Source: Pontibacter arcticus
Lineage (GTDB): Bacteria > Bacteroidota > Bacteroidia > Cytophagales > Hymenobacteraceae
NCBI RefSeq assembly: GCF_003284895.1
Contig: NZ_QMDV01000004.1
Location: 188,501 to 252,500, forward strand
Direction: 5' to 3'
DNA length: 64,000 nucleotides
Below the pieces are notes generated by a model that had not been told where the DNA came from, searched no databases, and saw nothing but the letters and a program-made list of their open reading frames with translations. Below, piece by piece: positions 8,788-17,182 of the stretch (within the stretch, counting starts at the first letter, position 1; each line of letters starts with the position of its first letter). The position numbers were made by a program, and so were the translations under genes.

Positions 8788-9480
8788 TTACAGGTATTTA
8801 AAAATGGTAAGTATAATTTTATAGCCAGCCATCACCGAGCCTTTCACTGTACCTGATACTTTAGACAAACCGATCCGCTTCCGATAAGTTACAGGCACTT
8901 CGGTATAGGGCACCCTTTTTTTAGCTGCTTTCACTTGCATTTCCACTGTCCAGCCGTAGGTGCGGTCGCGCATGTTCAGGGCCAGCAGCGCGTCTGTTCT
9001 TATTGCCCGGAAAGGCCCGAGGTCGGTATAGGTTACGCCGTAAAACCATCGCATTAAGGTAGTAGCCAGCCAGTTTCCGAAGATCTGTTGTGGCATCATA
9101 GCGCCTGCCTCACGGTTACCAAGCGCCCTCGAACCTATCACCATATCGGCTTTCCCGGCAAGTATGGGAGCCAGCAGTAAGGGCATTTCTTCGGGATGAT
9201 CAGAAAAATCGCCATCCAGAAAAACAATAATATCCGGACGCTCCTCTTCAGGTTTTGCAGTGGCATACGCAATTCCGCACAGGCAGGCATTCCCGTAACC
9301 GGGCGTGGGCTCGTGTAACACAGTGGCGCCGGCAGCGCTGGCCACCTTAGCCGTTTGGTCTGATGAATTGTTATTGACAACGATGATATCCGCTACCAAA
9401 CCGGCAGGGATAGCAGCTACTACCTGAGCGATGGATTGTTCTTCGTTGTAAGCCGGGATGATGACGTTGATACAGGGCAT
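8788..9480 (-). CDS. GT2 dolichyl/polyprenyl-phosphate sugar synthase-like protein
   Basis: 230 residues from the ATG at 9480; the longer frame begins with a TTG at 9501 and adds nothing recognisable. The domain starts at once with CINVIIPAYNEEQSI, then VNNNSSDQT, FLDGDFSDHPEEM (metal-binding DxD) and RAIRTDALL, matching DPM1/DPG synthase-like GT2 proteins that charge a polyprenyl phosphate with a hexose. No membrane anchor is clear. As first gene of the operon it may make the lipid-linked donor that the terminal GT-C enzyme needs; that pathway order is inference. Confidence 0.85.
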   Translation of the reverse strand: MPCINVIIPAYNEEQSIAQVVAAIPAGLVADIIVVNNNSSDQTAKVASAAGATVLHEPTPGYGNACLCGIAYATAKPEEERPDIIVFLDGDFSDHPEEMPLLLAPILAGKADMVIGSRALGNREAGAMMPQQIFGNWLATTLMRWFYGVTYTDLGPFRAIRTDALLALNMRDRTYGWTVEMQVKAAKKRVPYTEVPVTYRKRIGLSKVSGTVKGSVMAGYKIILTIFKYL

Positions 9481-9550
9481 GTAAGCAGTTATAACCGCCA
9501 ATTTACAGAAAGGATTTTGAGTAGCCGTTCATACTTTAAAAGAAGCTGCT

Positions 9551-9594
9551 TAAAAAAAGCGTAGCCCCGTTTTGCAGAAGCTACGCTTTTATAC
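9551..9594 (-). terminator. Terminator after the 9.6 kb lipoprotein gene
   Basis: An 11-base perfect stem (9555-9565 with 9580-9590, AAAAGCGTAGC) with A and T runs on its outer sides lies between the leftward lipoprotein gene and the glycosyltransferase operon. It is therefore an expected end for the former. Confidence 0.8.
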
Positions 9595-9610
9595 TTTGTG
9601 AACCTGGTTT

Positions 9611-10171
9611 TTACTGGCGGTCCAGGAATTTATTGTCGTTAAACTCTATCCGGATAAAGCCTTCTGCCTTCGTGAAAAGTATACGCTTTACATCGGTCGG
9701 GTTAGTGGCGGCAGGCGTCAGCTCAAATACATTCTGATACACTTTGCCATTTACTTCAGCCTCTATGGTTGGCTTTGTTTCGTCCAGGTCGTATGTTTTG
9801 CGGTTTTCTACAGCCAGACCTATAGACAGGTCGTCCGGCCTTTTCAGGACGTAGGTAGCAAGTCCGGGGCTTTTACGTTTCACATCCTCGATGGTAACTG
9901 TTACCTGGGTATCCAGGTTTTTGTAGCATTCATCATCAATGGAAGTGTCTTTGCCGGGCACGTTTCCCCCTCTCACGCTTGTACGGATGTATTTGATCAC
10001 ATTGGCCTGCTCATCTACAAACCGGATAGTGTCTTTCGGGTCTTCATACACCAGCCATTCTGCATCGGCTTCAGTTACTTCGGTTACGGTCGGGCTGTCG
10101 CAATCTTCGCAGGAACTCAAAAAAAGGCTGCAAACTAACAAGCTTCCGAGGGTGAGGGATTTTACTTTCAT
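9611..10171 (-). CDS. Uncharacterised lipoprotein
   Basis: 186 residues. The N-terminus is a lipoprotein signal peptide with lipobox LSSC followed by an acidic stretch (EDCDSPTVTEVTEADAEWL), so the protein is probably lipid-anchored. The rest is mixed beta-type sequence with no family I recognise. It stands alone, bounded downstream by a strong terminator. The gene is supported by its signal peptide, codon pattern and terminator; the function is unknown. Confidence 0.7.
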   Translation of the reverse strand: MKVKSLTLGSLLVCSLFLSSCEDCDSPTVTEVTEADAEWLVYEDPKDTIRFVDEQANVIKYIRTSVRGGNVPGKDTSIDDECYKNLDTQVTVTIEDVKRKSPGLATYVLKRPDDLSIGLAVENRKTYDLDETKPTIEAEVNGKVYQNVFELTPAATNPTDVKRILFTKAEGFIRIEFNDNKFLDRQ

Positions 10172-10410
10172 GATGAAATTAAGTATGATTTTAAAGGTAA
10201 TCTGATTTTAGCTTTTCTGAACAAGCGACTAATATACGATTAATAGACCCATTTAACAGGGCAAAGGGTTGCATGTGCTTTTCAGTTGAAACGAAAAATG
10301 GTAGCTGAAACGTATGGCTTTGCCGGTGTAGCTGCACATACTCATCATTTAAATCTTTTGTTTTATAGCTGTTTTTCATGTGCAGGCTGGGCCTAACTTA
10401 TGCGCTTAAC
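10172..10410. other. Spacer without a convincing gene
   Basis: Part of a 567-base gap. A 62-codon frame here (10191-10379, leftward) has no start signal, domain or hydrophobic pattern and I do not support it. I see no RNA gene. Confidence 0.5.
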
Positions 10411-10455
10411 CACCCCGCCTGCGGCACCCCTCCTTGAAAAAAGGAGGGGAGTTAG
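10411..10455. repeat. REP-like palindrome (CACCCCGCC type)
   Basis: The sequence CACCCCGCCTGCGGC is followed by a perfect 9-base hairpin, CCCCTCCTT (10427-10435) and AAGGAGGGG (10441-10449), with a GAAAA loop. It resembles a repetitive palindrome common in intergenic DNA of Bacteroidota. It is related in core (CCCCTCC) to the two larger palindromes at 42.7 and 48.4 kb but is not the same element. Confidence 0.6.
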
Positions 10456-10536
10456 CTCAACCAAAGCCACCTGCTCTTAATTGAAGTATACTTTATACTT
10501 TCTGTAAAGTATAAATCGGCTGATCAAATAAAAAAC

Positions 10537-10722
10537 TTATCCCAGTTTTTCCATGAAGCGCCTTGTGAATTTCCGGTGCGCAGCAGCCGTAAGGCAGGAA
10601 ATTAACACAGCGCTGAAGGGGAAAACGAGTCCCAGCGGACTTGGAGCGAAAAAGCCAACTATGCAACTAGTACTAGTCAAGTTAAAGAAGACATAAGCTA
10701 CGCCAGCAAAAACAAAACACAT
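10537..10722 (-). CDS. Possible small membrane peptide (weak call)
   Basis: 61 codons beginning 16 bases after the ceramidase-like gene on the same strand. The product would have two hydrophobic stretches (residues 3-20 and 26-46) and a basic tail (RKFTRRFMEKLG), the layout of a small membrane protein. No homologue is known to me and no ribosome-binding site is evident, so chance is a real alternative. Confidence 0.3.
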   Translation of the reverse strand: MCFVFAGVAYVFFNLTSTSCIVGFFAPSPLGLVFPFSAVLISCLTAAAHRKFTRRFMEKLG

Positions 10723-10738
10723 CTTTCAACTTAAGTAT

Positions 10739-12121
10739 TTAGTAAAGCAACTGCAAAAGCAGCTGTGTGATATACGTACCACTTTGCCTGCCATAAAAAT
10801 TCATGTCCCGTGCCTCATACTTGCGGAGCTGGTAATGTTTTTCAGGGATGATATAACCAATGTAACTGCCATTGAAACCTGTAACCAGCACATTCTTCCC
10901 GTTTGATTTCGCTGCTGTTTCAAGTTCGGCCATAAATTCTCCAGAGTAATCGGCGGGCACGCCCAGCAGCACCGTATTGCCAATTTGCAGGTGGTTGAGG
11001 TGCGCTTTATACTTTCCGAAAACAGCGTAAAACAGACCCGGAGCCAACCGCTTGTTATCGCCGAGCCGCCAGTGTGGTTCCGGTAAGGCCAGTTCAATTT
11101 TGTGGGTACTCAGTTCTGAAGTATAGGCTGTTTTAAGTTGATTAGCTTCCCGAAGTATGATTTTGGCCAGTTGCGTTCCGGTCTCGGTTACACTCCTAAA
11201 CGTGTCGCCATACTTGTAAACGGTGTTATGGCTGCCCACCGCGCCAGCCGCGAAAGCAGCAAAGTTCACGTTCTTTTCCAGTTCATCCACCAGCACGCCC
11301 GGGTAATCCCTGGAAAGTATAGGTTGCATGGACGGAAGTATGGTAGGGTGTGCCGAGAACGTGGTAAGTATAGCCGAAGCGCCGCCAGCCTGTTCGAACT
11401 TCATAAACCGGATGGTTGTATCGCGCTCGGTAACACTGCCTGTAAGCCGGTTTTGGATCAGCGCCGCTCCGTTTGCAGTTCCGTAGCCTACGCGCGCCGG
11501 TTGTTGCCTTACCTGCGCCAGTTTTATACTTTGGATGATGTGCTGCACCGTTTGCTTTACAACTGCTTTTTTATACTTGCCGGCCATTACTCTGCCGGCC
11601 GGTTTCTTGCCCCAACCGCCAAAACTGGTATGCGTGTGCGTAGCCGTTAAGTATACTTGGTCGGGTTTCAAATCCAGCTTTTCATACTCTGTCTCCAAAC
11701 CAGCAGCTACGCTCATGGGCGCGATCAGCATGTCCAGGGTTATCAATACTGCTTTACTTTGGCCATTATCAAAAGCAAATGTCCGTACCCAAACCGAATC
11801 GTGTACCGTTTTATACTTCATCCCGAGCCGTTTGCCGTAGCCAGCCAGCGGTGTTCCGGCAGGCGGCGTAATGTTTACCTTCGCCCAGCCAACTTGCAGC
11901 GTATCGCCTGTAATTGAAATTGGTTTGCTGTTATTTATACTTTCAGATGTGTTTTTATAATAAGCTGCTTGCTGGAAAGGTGTTTCGTCCGGTTTCTGAA
12001 TAACACAGGATGGAGCCACGCATGCTACTAAGACCAACATCAGCACGTTTCGTACTTTTTTCGGAAGTATACTGAGAACAAACGAGGCTGAAAGGCGCAT
12101 TTTTGAAGATTGAGCTTGCAT
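10739..12121 (-). CDS. Neutral/alkaline ceramidase-like lipoprotein
   Basis: 460 residues. The N-terminus carries a long signal region ending in lipobox APSC, so the protein is probably exported and lipid-anchored; starts at 12121 or 12100 both keep this. The mature part matches the N-terminal domain of neutral/alkaline non-lysosomal ceramidases: VGWAKVNITPPAGTPLAGYG, then the zinc-site motif TATHTHTSFGGW and SAHPTIL. Full ceramidases are about 650-700 residues, so this is a short form lacking much of the C-terminal part. Hydrolysis of sphingolipid amides is plausible, since many Bacteroidota make sphingolipids, but the substrate is not proven. Confidence 0.8.
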   Translation of the reverse strand: MQAQSSKMRLSASFVLSILPKKVRNVLMLVLVACVAPSCVIQKPDETPFQQAAYYKNTSESINNSKPISITGDTLQVGWAKVNITPPAGTPLAGYGKRLGMKYKTVHDSVWVRTFAFDNGQSKAVLITLDMLIAPMSVAAGLETEYEKLDLKPDQVYLTATHTHTSFGGWGKKPAGRVMAGKYKKAVVKQTVQHIIQSIKLAQVRQQPARVGYGTANGAALIQNRLTGSVTERDTTIRFMKFEQAGGASAILTTFSAHPTILPSMQPILSRDYPGVLVDELEKNVNFAAFAAGAVGSHNTVYKYGDTFRSVTETGTQLAKIILREANQLKTAYTSELSTHKIELALPEPHWRLGDNKRLAPGLFYAVFGKYKAHLNHLQIGNTVLLGVPADYSGEFMAELETAAKSNGKNVLVTGFNGSYIGYIIPEKHYQLRKYEARDMNFYGRQSGTYITQLLLQLLY

Positions 12122-12271
12122 ACGGGGGCCGGTTCCTAAAAGCAGCCTGTCTTTTTCTTTCGGGTTTGGTCAGGAAACCTTAAATTTGGTTTTGCTAACT
12201 TACTACAATCTTTTAAAACACGATAACAGGGGCGAAGGCAGCAGCGCGGAAAGTATACTTCTATTACCATC

Positions 12272-12279
12272 TACATTTG
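12272..12279 (+). promoter_or_regulatory. Candidate -7 box for tex
   Basis: TACATTTG matches the Bacteroidota -7 consensus TAnnTTTG and lies 25 bases before the tex start. No TTG at the expected -33 distance is seen, so the call is weak. Confidence 0.3.
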
Positions 12280-12304
12280 CCCCGGCCTAATCCACATCCA
12301 GCAT

Positions 12305-14572
12305 ATGGAACCGAATCTTGACCATTTATTAAAAATTGCCTCCGAGCTTACTATCACCATTAAGCAGGTAGAAGCCACCGCAGCCCTGCTGGCAGAAGGC
12401 GCGACCGTACCTTTTATTTCGCGTTACCGCAAAGAAGCCACCGGCTCTTTAGACGAAGTTCAGATCGCTGCCATCCGCGACAGACTGGAGCAGCTGCAGG
12501 AACTGGACAAGCGCCGCGAAAGTATACTGAAGTCGATCAAAGACCAGGAAAAACTTACGCCGGAACTGGAAGCCCGCATTATGGCCGCCGAAACCATGGC
12601 CGTACTCGAAGATATTTACCTGCCTTACAAACCTAAGCGCCGCACCAAAGCCACCATCGCCCGCGAAAAAGGACTGGAGCCATTAGCCCAACGTCTGTTT
12701 GAGCAGGAGAACATGGATGTAACCACCGAAGCCGCTGCTTTTATTTCAGAAGAAAAAGAAGTAAAAACAACCGAAGAAGCCCTGGCCGGTGCCCGCGACA
12801 TCATGGCTGAATGGATAAACGAGAATGCCGATGCACGGGCAAGTATGCGCCAGCTGTTCGAGAAGAAAGGCGTGTTCAAGAGTCGCGTGATGATGGGCAA
12901 GGAAGAAGAAGGCCAGAAGTTCAGGGATTATTTTGAGTGGGAAGAGCCGATCGAAAAAGCACCTTCGCACCGTGTGCTGGCCATGCGCCGCGGCGAAACC
13001 GAAATGATTCTGATGCTGAACGCGCAACCCGAAGAAGTAGAAGCACTCGCCAAGCTCGAAGGGATGTTCGTGAAAGGCAACAACGCGGCTTCGGAGCAGG
13101 TACGCCTGGCTGCCCGCGATTGCTACAAACGCATGCTGAAGCTTAGTATGGAAACTGAAGTGCGCCTGAGCTCGAAGAAGCGTGCTGACGAAGAAGCTAT
13201 TCGTGTTTTCGCTGATAACCTGCGCCAGTTGCTGCTTTCCTCGCCGCTTGGCCAGAAAACGATGATGGCCCTTGACCCGGGTTTCAGAACGGGTTGCAAA
13301 CTGGTGGTGCTCGATAAACAAGGCAAACTGCTGCACAACGAAACCATTTACCCTCACACCGGTGCCGGCAAAGCGCAGGAAGCAGGCCAGAACATAAAGT
13401 ACCTCGTTACCAAGTATGAAATTGAAGCCATCGCGATTGGCAACGGCACAGCCGGCCGTGAAACGGAAGCATTTGTAAATACGCTTAACCTGCCGAAAAC
13501 AGTAGCGGTGGTGATGGTAAACGAAAGCGGCGCATCTATTTACTCGGCTTCGGAAGTGGCCCGTGAAGAATTTCCGGACCAGGATGTTACCGTTCGTGGC
13601 TCTGTTTCGATTGGCCGACGCCTGATGGACCCGCTCGCAGAACTGGTAAAGATCGACCCGAAAAGTATAGGTGTAGGCCAGTACCAGCACGACGTAGACC
13701 AGACTGCTTTAAAGCATACCCTGGATGATGTGGTAATGAGCTGCGTAAATGCCGTTGGAGTGGAAGTGAATACAGCCAGCAAGCAACTACTGACCTACGT
13801 TTCCGGTTTAGGGCCTGCGTTGGCGCAGAACATTGTGGATTACCGTAACCAGAACGGCCCGTTCAAGACGCGCACCGAACTGAAAAAAGTAGCCCGTTTA
13901 GGCGATAAGGCGTTCGAGCAGGCAGCAGGTTTCCTGCGCATCCGCTATGCTAAAAATCCACTCGATGCCTCTGCCGTTCACCCCGAAAGTTACCCGGTTG
14001 TAGAGCAAATGGCGAAAGATCTCGGCGTAACTGTGCGCGATTTGATGCAGAAAGAAGAACTCCGCAAGCAGATCAACCTGAAAAATTACGTAACCGATAA
14101 AGTGGGTTTGCCTACGCTGCAGGATATTTTAAGCGAGCTTGCCAAGCCAGGCCGCGACCCGCGCGAGACGTTTGAGGCATTTAGCTTTACCGAAGGCGTA
14201 AACGACATCAAAGACCTGCGCGAAGGCATGAAACTGCCGGGCATCATTACCAACATTACTGCCTTTGGTGCTTTTGTGGATGTAGGTGTGCACCAGGACG
14301 GCCTTGTGCACGTGAGCCATCTATCAGACCGCTTCGTAACCAACGCGCACGATGTAGTGAAAGTAGGGCAGAAGGTAGAAGTAACGGTGATGGAAGTGGA
14401 TGTAAACCGCAAACGCATCTCCCTAAGTATGAAAGGCGAGCCGAATGCAGCCAAACCAGCTGCAAGACCAGCTACCGGAAATACAGCTAAAAAGGATAAT
14501 GCTAAAAAAGAGGAAGAGCCGATGGATGATTTCCAGGCGAAACTGGCCAAGCTGAAAGGCATGTTCAAGTAA
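12305..14572 (+). CDS. tex: Tex family RNA-binding transcriptional accessory protein
   Basis: 755 residues, the usual Tex length. In order: the helical N-terminal domain (VPFISRYRKEATGSLDE, residues 35-51), the YqgF/RNase H-like domain beginning MALDPGFRTGCKLVVLDK near 321, the helix-hairpin-helix region (LTYVSGLGPALAQNIVDYRNQNGPF) near 500, and a C-terminal S1 domain (GIITNITAFGAFVDVGVHQDGLVHVSHLS) near 640-710, then a Lys/Glu-rich tail. Tex binds nucleic acid and affects transcription in the cytosol; its precise job is debated. Monocistronic, with a strong terminator. Confidence 0.97.
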   Translation: MEPNLDHLLKIASELTITIKQVEATAALLAEGATVPFISRYRKEATGSLDEVQIAAIRDRLEQLQELDKRRESILKSIKDQEKLTPELEARIMAAETMAVLEDIYLPYKPKRRTKATIAREKGLEPLAQRLFEQENMDVTTEAAAFISEEKEVKTTEEALAGARDIMAEWINENADARASMRQLFEKKGVFKSRVMMGKEEEGQKFRDYFEWEEPIEKAPSHRVLAMRRGETEMILMLNAQPEEVEALAKLEGMFVKGNNAASEQVRLAARDCYKRMLKLSMETEVRLSSKKRADEEAIRVFADNLRQLLLSSPLGQKTMMALDPGFRTGCKLVVLDKQGKLLHNETIYPHTGAGKAQEAGQNIKYLVTKYEIEAIAIGNGTAGRETEAFVNTLNLPKTVAVVMVNESGASIYSASEVAREEFPDQDVTVRGSVSIGRRLMDPLAELVKIDPKSIGVGQYQHDVDQTALKHTLDDVVMSCVNAVGVEVNTASKQLLTYVSGLGPALAQNIVDYRNQNGPFKTRTELKKVARLGDKAFEQAAGFLRIRYAKNPLDASAVHPESYPVVEQMAKDLGVTVRDLMQKEELRKQINLKNYVTDKVGLPTLQDILSELAKPGRDPRETFEAFSFTEGVNDIKDLREGMKLPGIITNITAFGAFVDVGVHQDGLVHVSHLSDRFVTNAHDVVKVGQKVEVTVMEVDVNRKRISLSMKGEPNAAKPAARPATGNTAKKDNAKKEEEPMDDFQAKLAKLKGMFK

Positions 14573-14590
14573 AATTCAAAGTATAATTTG

Positions 14591-14627
14591 AAAGCCCCGG
14601 TTGTATTCGCAGCCGGGGCTTTTTTTA
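14591..14627 (+). terminator. Terminator after tex
   Basis: Ten-base perfect stem AAAGCCCCGG (14591-14600) with CCGGGGCTTT (14613-14622), followed by T residues. The core hairpin is almost identical, including the loop TGTATTCGCA, to the one after the next gene. Confidence 0.9.
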
Positions 14628-14759
14628 ATGCTGCCTAGCATTTTATACTTTAAAATGGAGCGATTATAAATAGATGCTTTATTTATATATTGTTTTTTAT
14701 ATATAGGTAATAGATGTAATTTTAACGGATATAGTTAAACAATTAAACCTTTTAATTAC

Positions 14760-15308
14760 ATGAAAACTTTTCTATTAGCCTTATTGGTAGCTGTTATGGC
14801 TGCAGGTACAACATTTGCTCAGGAGCAGGGGAAATTTAAGTTAGGCGCCGGCCTGGCTTATGGATCAGAAGCTGCTTTAGATGAAGATTTAGATTCTAAA
14901 GGAGGACTAGGCGTACACATTGGAGGCGAATATTTTTTTAATGAAAAGATCAGCTTTGCTCCCAGCTTTACTTATTTCTTTAAATCGAAGATTGATTTTT
15001 TTGGCGGCGAAATGTCGGGTAGAGTAAGTACATTGGATCTTGACGCGCGATATTATTTTGCGAAATCTGAAAAAGTATCATTTTACGGTATGACGGGCTT
15101 AACTGTAGGTTTTGCGAAATTAGAGGTATCCGGTGATGATAACTGGATGGATGCCGATGATGTATCTGATAACAAGGCTGGCGTAAACCTTGGCGCCGGA
15201 ATGGTTCTACCGATCACCGAAAAAGTAGACTTCAATGCCCAGGTAAAGTATAACACACCGCTGGAGCAGATTGCGATTCAGGTTGGCATTGCCTTCCCAA
15301 TTAACTAA
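14760..15308 (+). CDS. Outer-membrane beta-barrel protein
   Basis: 182 residues with a signal peptide cleaved after TTFAQ near residue 21. The mature chain is made of alternating strands typical of small 8-stranded outer-membrane barrels (FKLGAGLAYGSE, GVHIGGEYFFNEKISFAPSFTYFF, LDARYYFAKSEKVSFYGMTGL, GVNLGAGMVLPI) and ends in hydrophobic strand residues. It is probably an OmpW/OmpA-barrel-like porin-family protein; its ligand is unknown. It sits alone between two near-identical terminator hairpins. Confidence 0.85.
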   Translation: MKTFLLALLVAVMAAGTTFAQEQGKFKLGAGLAYGSEAALDEDLDSKGGLGVHIGGEYFFNEKISFAPSFTYFFKSKIDFFGGEMSGRVSTLDLDARYYFAKSEKVSFYGMTGLTVGFAKLEVSGDDNWMDADDVSDNKAGVNLGAGMVLPITEKVDFNAQVKYNTPLEQIAIQVGIAFPIN

Positions 15309-15337
15309 CTTAAAGTATAAATTATAGTAGATTCCTG

Positions 15338-15370
15338 AAGCCCCGGCTGTATTCGCAGCCGGGGCTTTTG
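15338..15370 (+). terminator. Terminator after the beta-barrel gene
   Basis: Twelve-base perfect stem AAGCCCCGGCTG (15338-15349) with CAGCCGGGGCTT (15356-15367), loop TATTCG, then a T run. It is a near copy of the hairpin after tex. Confidence 0.9.
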
Positions 15371-15383
15371 CGTACTAGGGAAA

Positions 15384-15977
15384 ATGAGAATTGAAAAAAT
15401 GAGAGGAACGCTGCTGTTTTTAAGTATGATCCTGCTGTTTACCAACTGCAAAGAAGTGCAGGATATACAGGCTTTTACAGAAGCAAACTACCAGCTCGAA
15501 AGTATAACCGATGTAAAAATTAACGGCGTAGACCTGCAGCAGCGCCTGATGACCGGCCAAAACCTCACCAACCAGGAACGCGACAGCCTGCTCACTTCTT
15601 TAACCAGCAACAAACTGCAGGTAAGCGGTAACATGGCCCTGCACGTGCAATTACCCGACACAACATCAGACCGGAAATTAACAGTAACCAAACTGGAGTG
15701 GCTGTTATTGGTAAGCGGCAAAGAAGCATTAACCGGCACCGTAACAAAACAACTAGAACTCCGCGAAGGCCTGAATACCATTGCGTTAGTTACGCCTGTG
15801 CTGCTAACCGAGGTCAATGGCCAGCCAAATTACGAAGGATTATCCCGAATCATCAACCTGATCAATACGAAGGCTGATATAAGAGGCAACGTATCGCTAC
15901 AAATAAAACCAACAATCAAAACACCGGTCGGTAACATTCCATCTCCGAACTTTATTACGGTTTCAGGTCAGAACTAA
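15384..15977 (+). CDS. LEA-type-2-like lipoprotein, paralogue 1
   Basis: 197 residues (or 192 from the ATG at 15399) with a lipoprotein signal ending in LFTNC. The mature part is all-beta in pattern: an IDVxINGVDL-like segment near residue 45, an LxWxLLVSGK segment near 109, REGLNTIALVTPVLLTE near 136, and LQIKPTIKTPVGNIPSPNFITV at the end. This resembles the LEA14/WHy-type beta-sandwich seen in other Bacteroidota lipoproteins; that fold call is inference. The gene at 17.2 kb encodes a clear paralogue with the same segments in the same order. Confidence 0.75.
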   Translation: MRIEKMRGTLLFLSMILLFTNCKEVQDIQAFTEANYQLESITDVKINGVDLQQRLMTGQNLTNQERDSLLTSLTSNKLQVSGNMALHVQLPDTTSDRKLTVTKLEWLLLVSGKEALTGTVTKQLELREGLNTIALVTPVLLTEVNGQPNYEGLSRIINLINTKADIRGNVSLQIKPTIKTPVGNIPSPNFITVSGQN

Positions 15978-16149
15978 AACCTTTTTATACTTCCGGTTTG
16001 CAAGATCTAGGAGCAGCAACAAATAAAGTATAAGTAAATAGCCATCAGGGAGAAAGTATAAAAAGTCTGGCAAAAAAGTTGCTATAGCAAGTATACCGGT
16101 AGCAAGACCATTTTCGTTTTATTTCTGCTACGCTTTAATACTCAAACTT

Positions 16150-17043
16150 ATGCGATACTTACATAAACTTCCGGTTATACTTGGCTTAGTTCTGCTGCCT
16201 TTGCTGGGCCAATCTGCGGCGCTTTCTCCAAAGCCTTCGCCGGCAACAGAGGTACAGGGCGCACGCGATATTGTGCAGGAAATTATCCAGGTGGTGGGCC
16301 TGAAAGCACGCTTTGAACTGCGTGCCGCCGATATCGAAAATGCAGCCGCTGTGATTTATAATGGCAACCGTTACATTTTATACAACGAGGATTTCCTGGC
16401 TGCCATTAACAACGCCGTGCACACAGACTGGGGCGGCGTTAGTATACTGGCCCACGAAATAGGCCACCACTTAAACGGCCATACGTTAACCCGAAGCGGA
16501 AGCAACCCAGCCGACGAACTAGAGGCTGATGAGTTCTCCGGGTTTGTGCTGCGCAAGATGGGAGCCAGTCTGGCCGAAGCCCAGGCTGCGATCAACCTGC
16601 TGTCGGAGGAGCGCACTTCGCGCACGCACCCGGGCCGCAGTTACCGGATGGCCGCTATCAGCAAAGGCTGGAAAGATGCAGATTCCCAGTTAATGGCTAG
16701 CTCCCAGAAACCACGCCCGGACCAGCGCGCTATCGCATCGCGGCCACAACCTGCGCAGCAACAACGGCAGCAGCCTCAGGTACAGCGCGCAGTATTAACT
16801 TCGCAGGATGTTATCACACGGGTATACTTTACTTCAGCGCCAAACGAGCAGTTTTACCTAACTAAAAAGCTGCAACTGGTACAAGTTACCAATCAGGGCG
16901 TAAAAGTGCTGGGCAAATTATCCAGAACCAATAACCCGGATTACCCATATTACTTCGAAAGCGAGTACATGCAGCCGCTCTTTATTTCGGAAAAAGGAAC
17001 AGTAGTAAACAAGCGCGGGCAACGTGTAGGTTATTTTACTTAA
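16150..17043 (+). CDS. Exported M48-like zinc metalloprotease
   Basis: 297 residues with a signal peptide (about residues 1-24). The zinc motif HEIGHH is at 102-107, and ELEADEFSG at 123-131 supplies the third ligand in the ExxAD pattern of M48 peptidases, so the active site looks intact. The C-terminal third is a Gln/Pro-rich linker (about 185-215) and a small beta-rich domain (VITRVYFTSAPNEQFYLTKKLQLV to the end). It probably acts outside the inner membrane. Flanked by the two LEA-like lipoproteins, all on the same strand, which may form a functional set; its substrate is unknown. Confidence 0.8.
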   Translation: MRYLHKLPVILGLVLLPLLGQSAALSPKPSPATEVQGARDIVQEIIQVVGLKARFELRAADIENAAAVIYNGNRYILYNEDFLAAINNAVHTDWGGVSILAHEIGHHLNGHTLTRSGSNPADELEADEFSGFVLRKMGASLAEAQAAINLLSEERTSRTHPGRSYRMAAISKGWKDADSQLMASSQKPRPDQRAIASRPQPAQQQRQQPQVQRAVLTSQDVITRVYFTSAPNEQFYLTKKLQLVQVTNQGVKVLGKLSRTNNPDYPYYFESEYMQPLFISEKGTVVNKRGQRVGYFT

Positions 17044-17067
17044 GCCTTATTTTATACTTTGCTATAC

Positions 17068-17105
17068 AGGCGGCCATACTATAAACGTATGGCCGTCGTA
17101 TTTTT
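17068..17105 (+). terminator. Terminator after the M48-like gene
   Basis: Nine-base perfect stem CGGCCATAC (17071-17079) with GTATGGCCG (17087-17095), loop TATAAAC, followed by a T-rich run. Confidence 0.75.
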
Positions 17106-17182
17106 AGCAACCAATTAATATCTTTACTCCGTAATTTTATACTTCCGATAAGCCTGTAAGCGGCCTGAATAACCGATTAAAC

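Noticed and set aside
10191-10379. 62-codon leftward frame
   Set aside because: No start signal, domain, hydrophobic pattern or terminator; lies next to a REP-like palindrome in a non-coding gap.
12625-13690. Leftward 91- and 314-codon frames inside tex
   Set aside because: They are antisense to a complete, conserved gene and have no domain.
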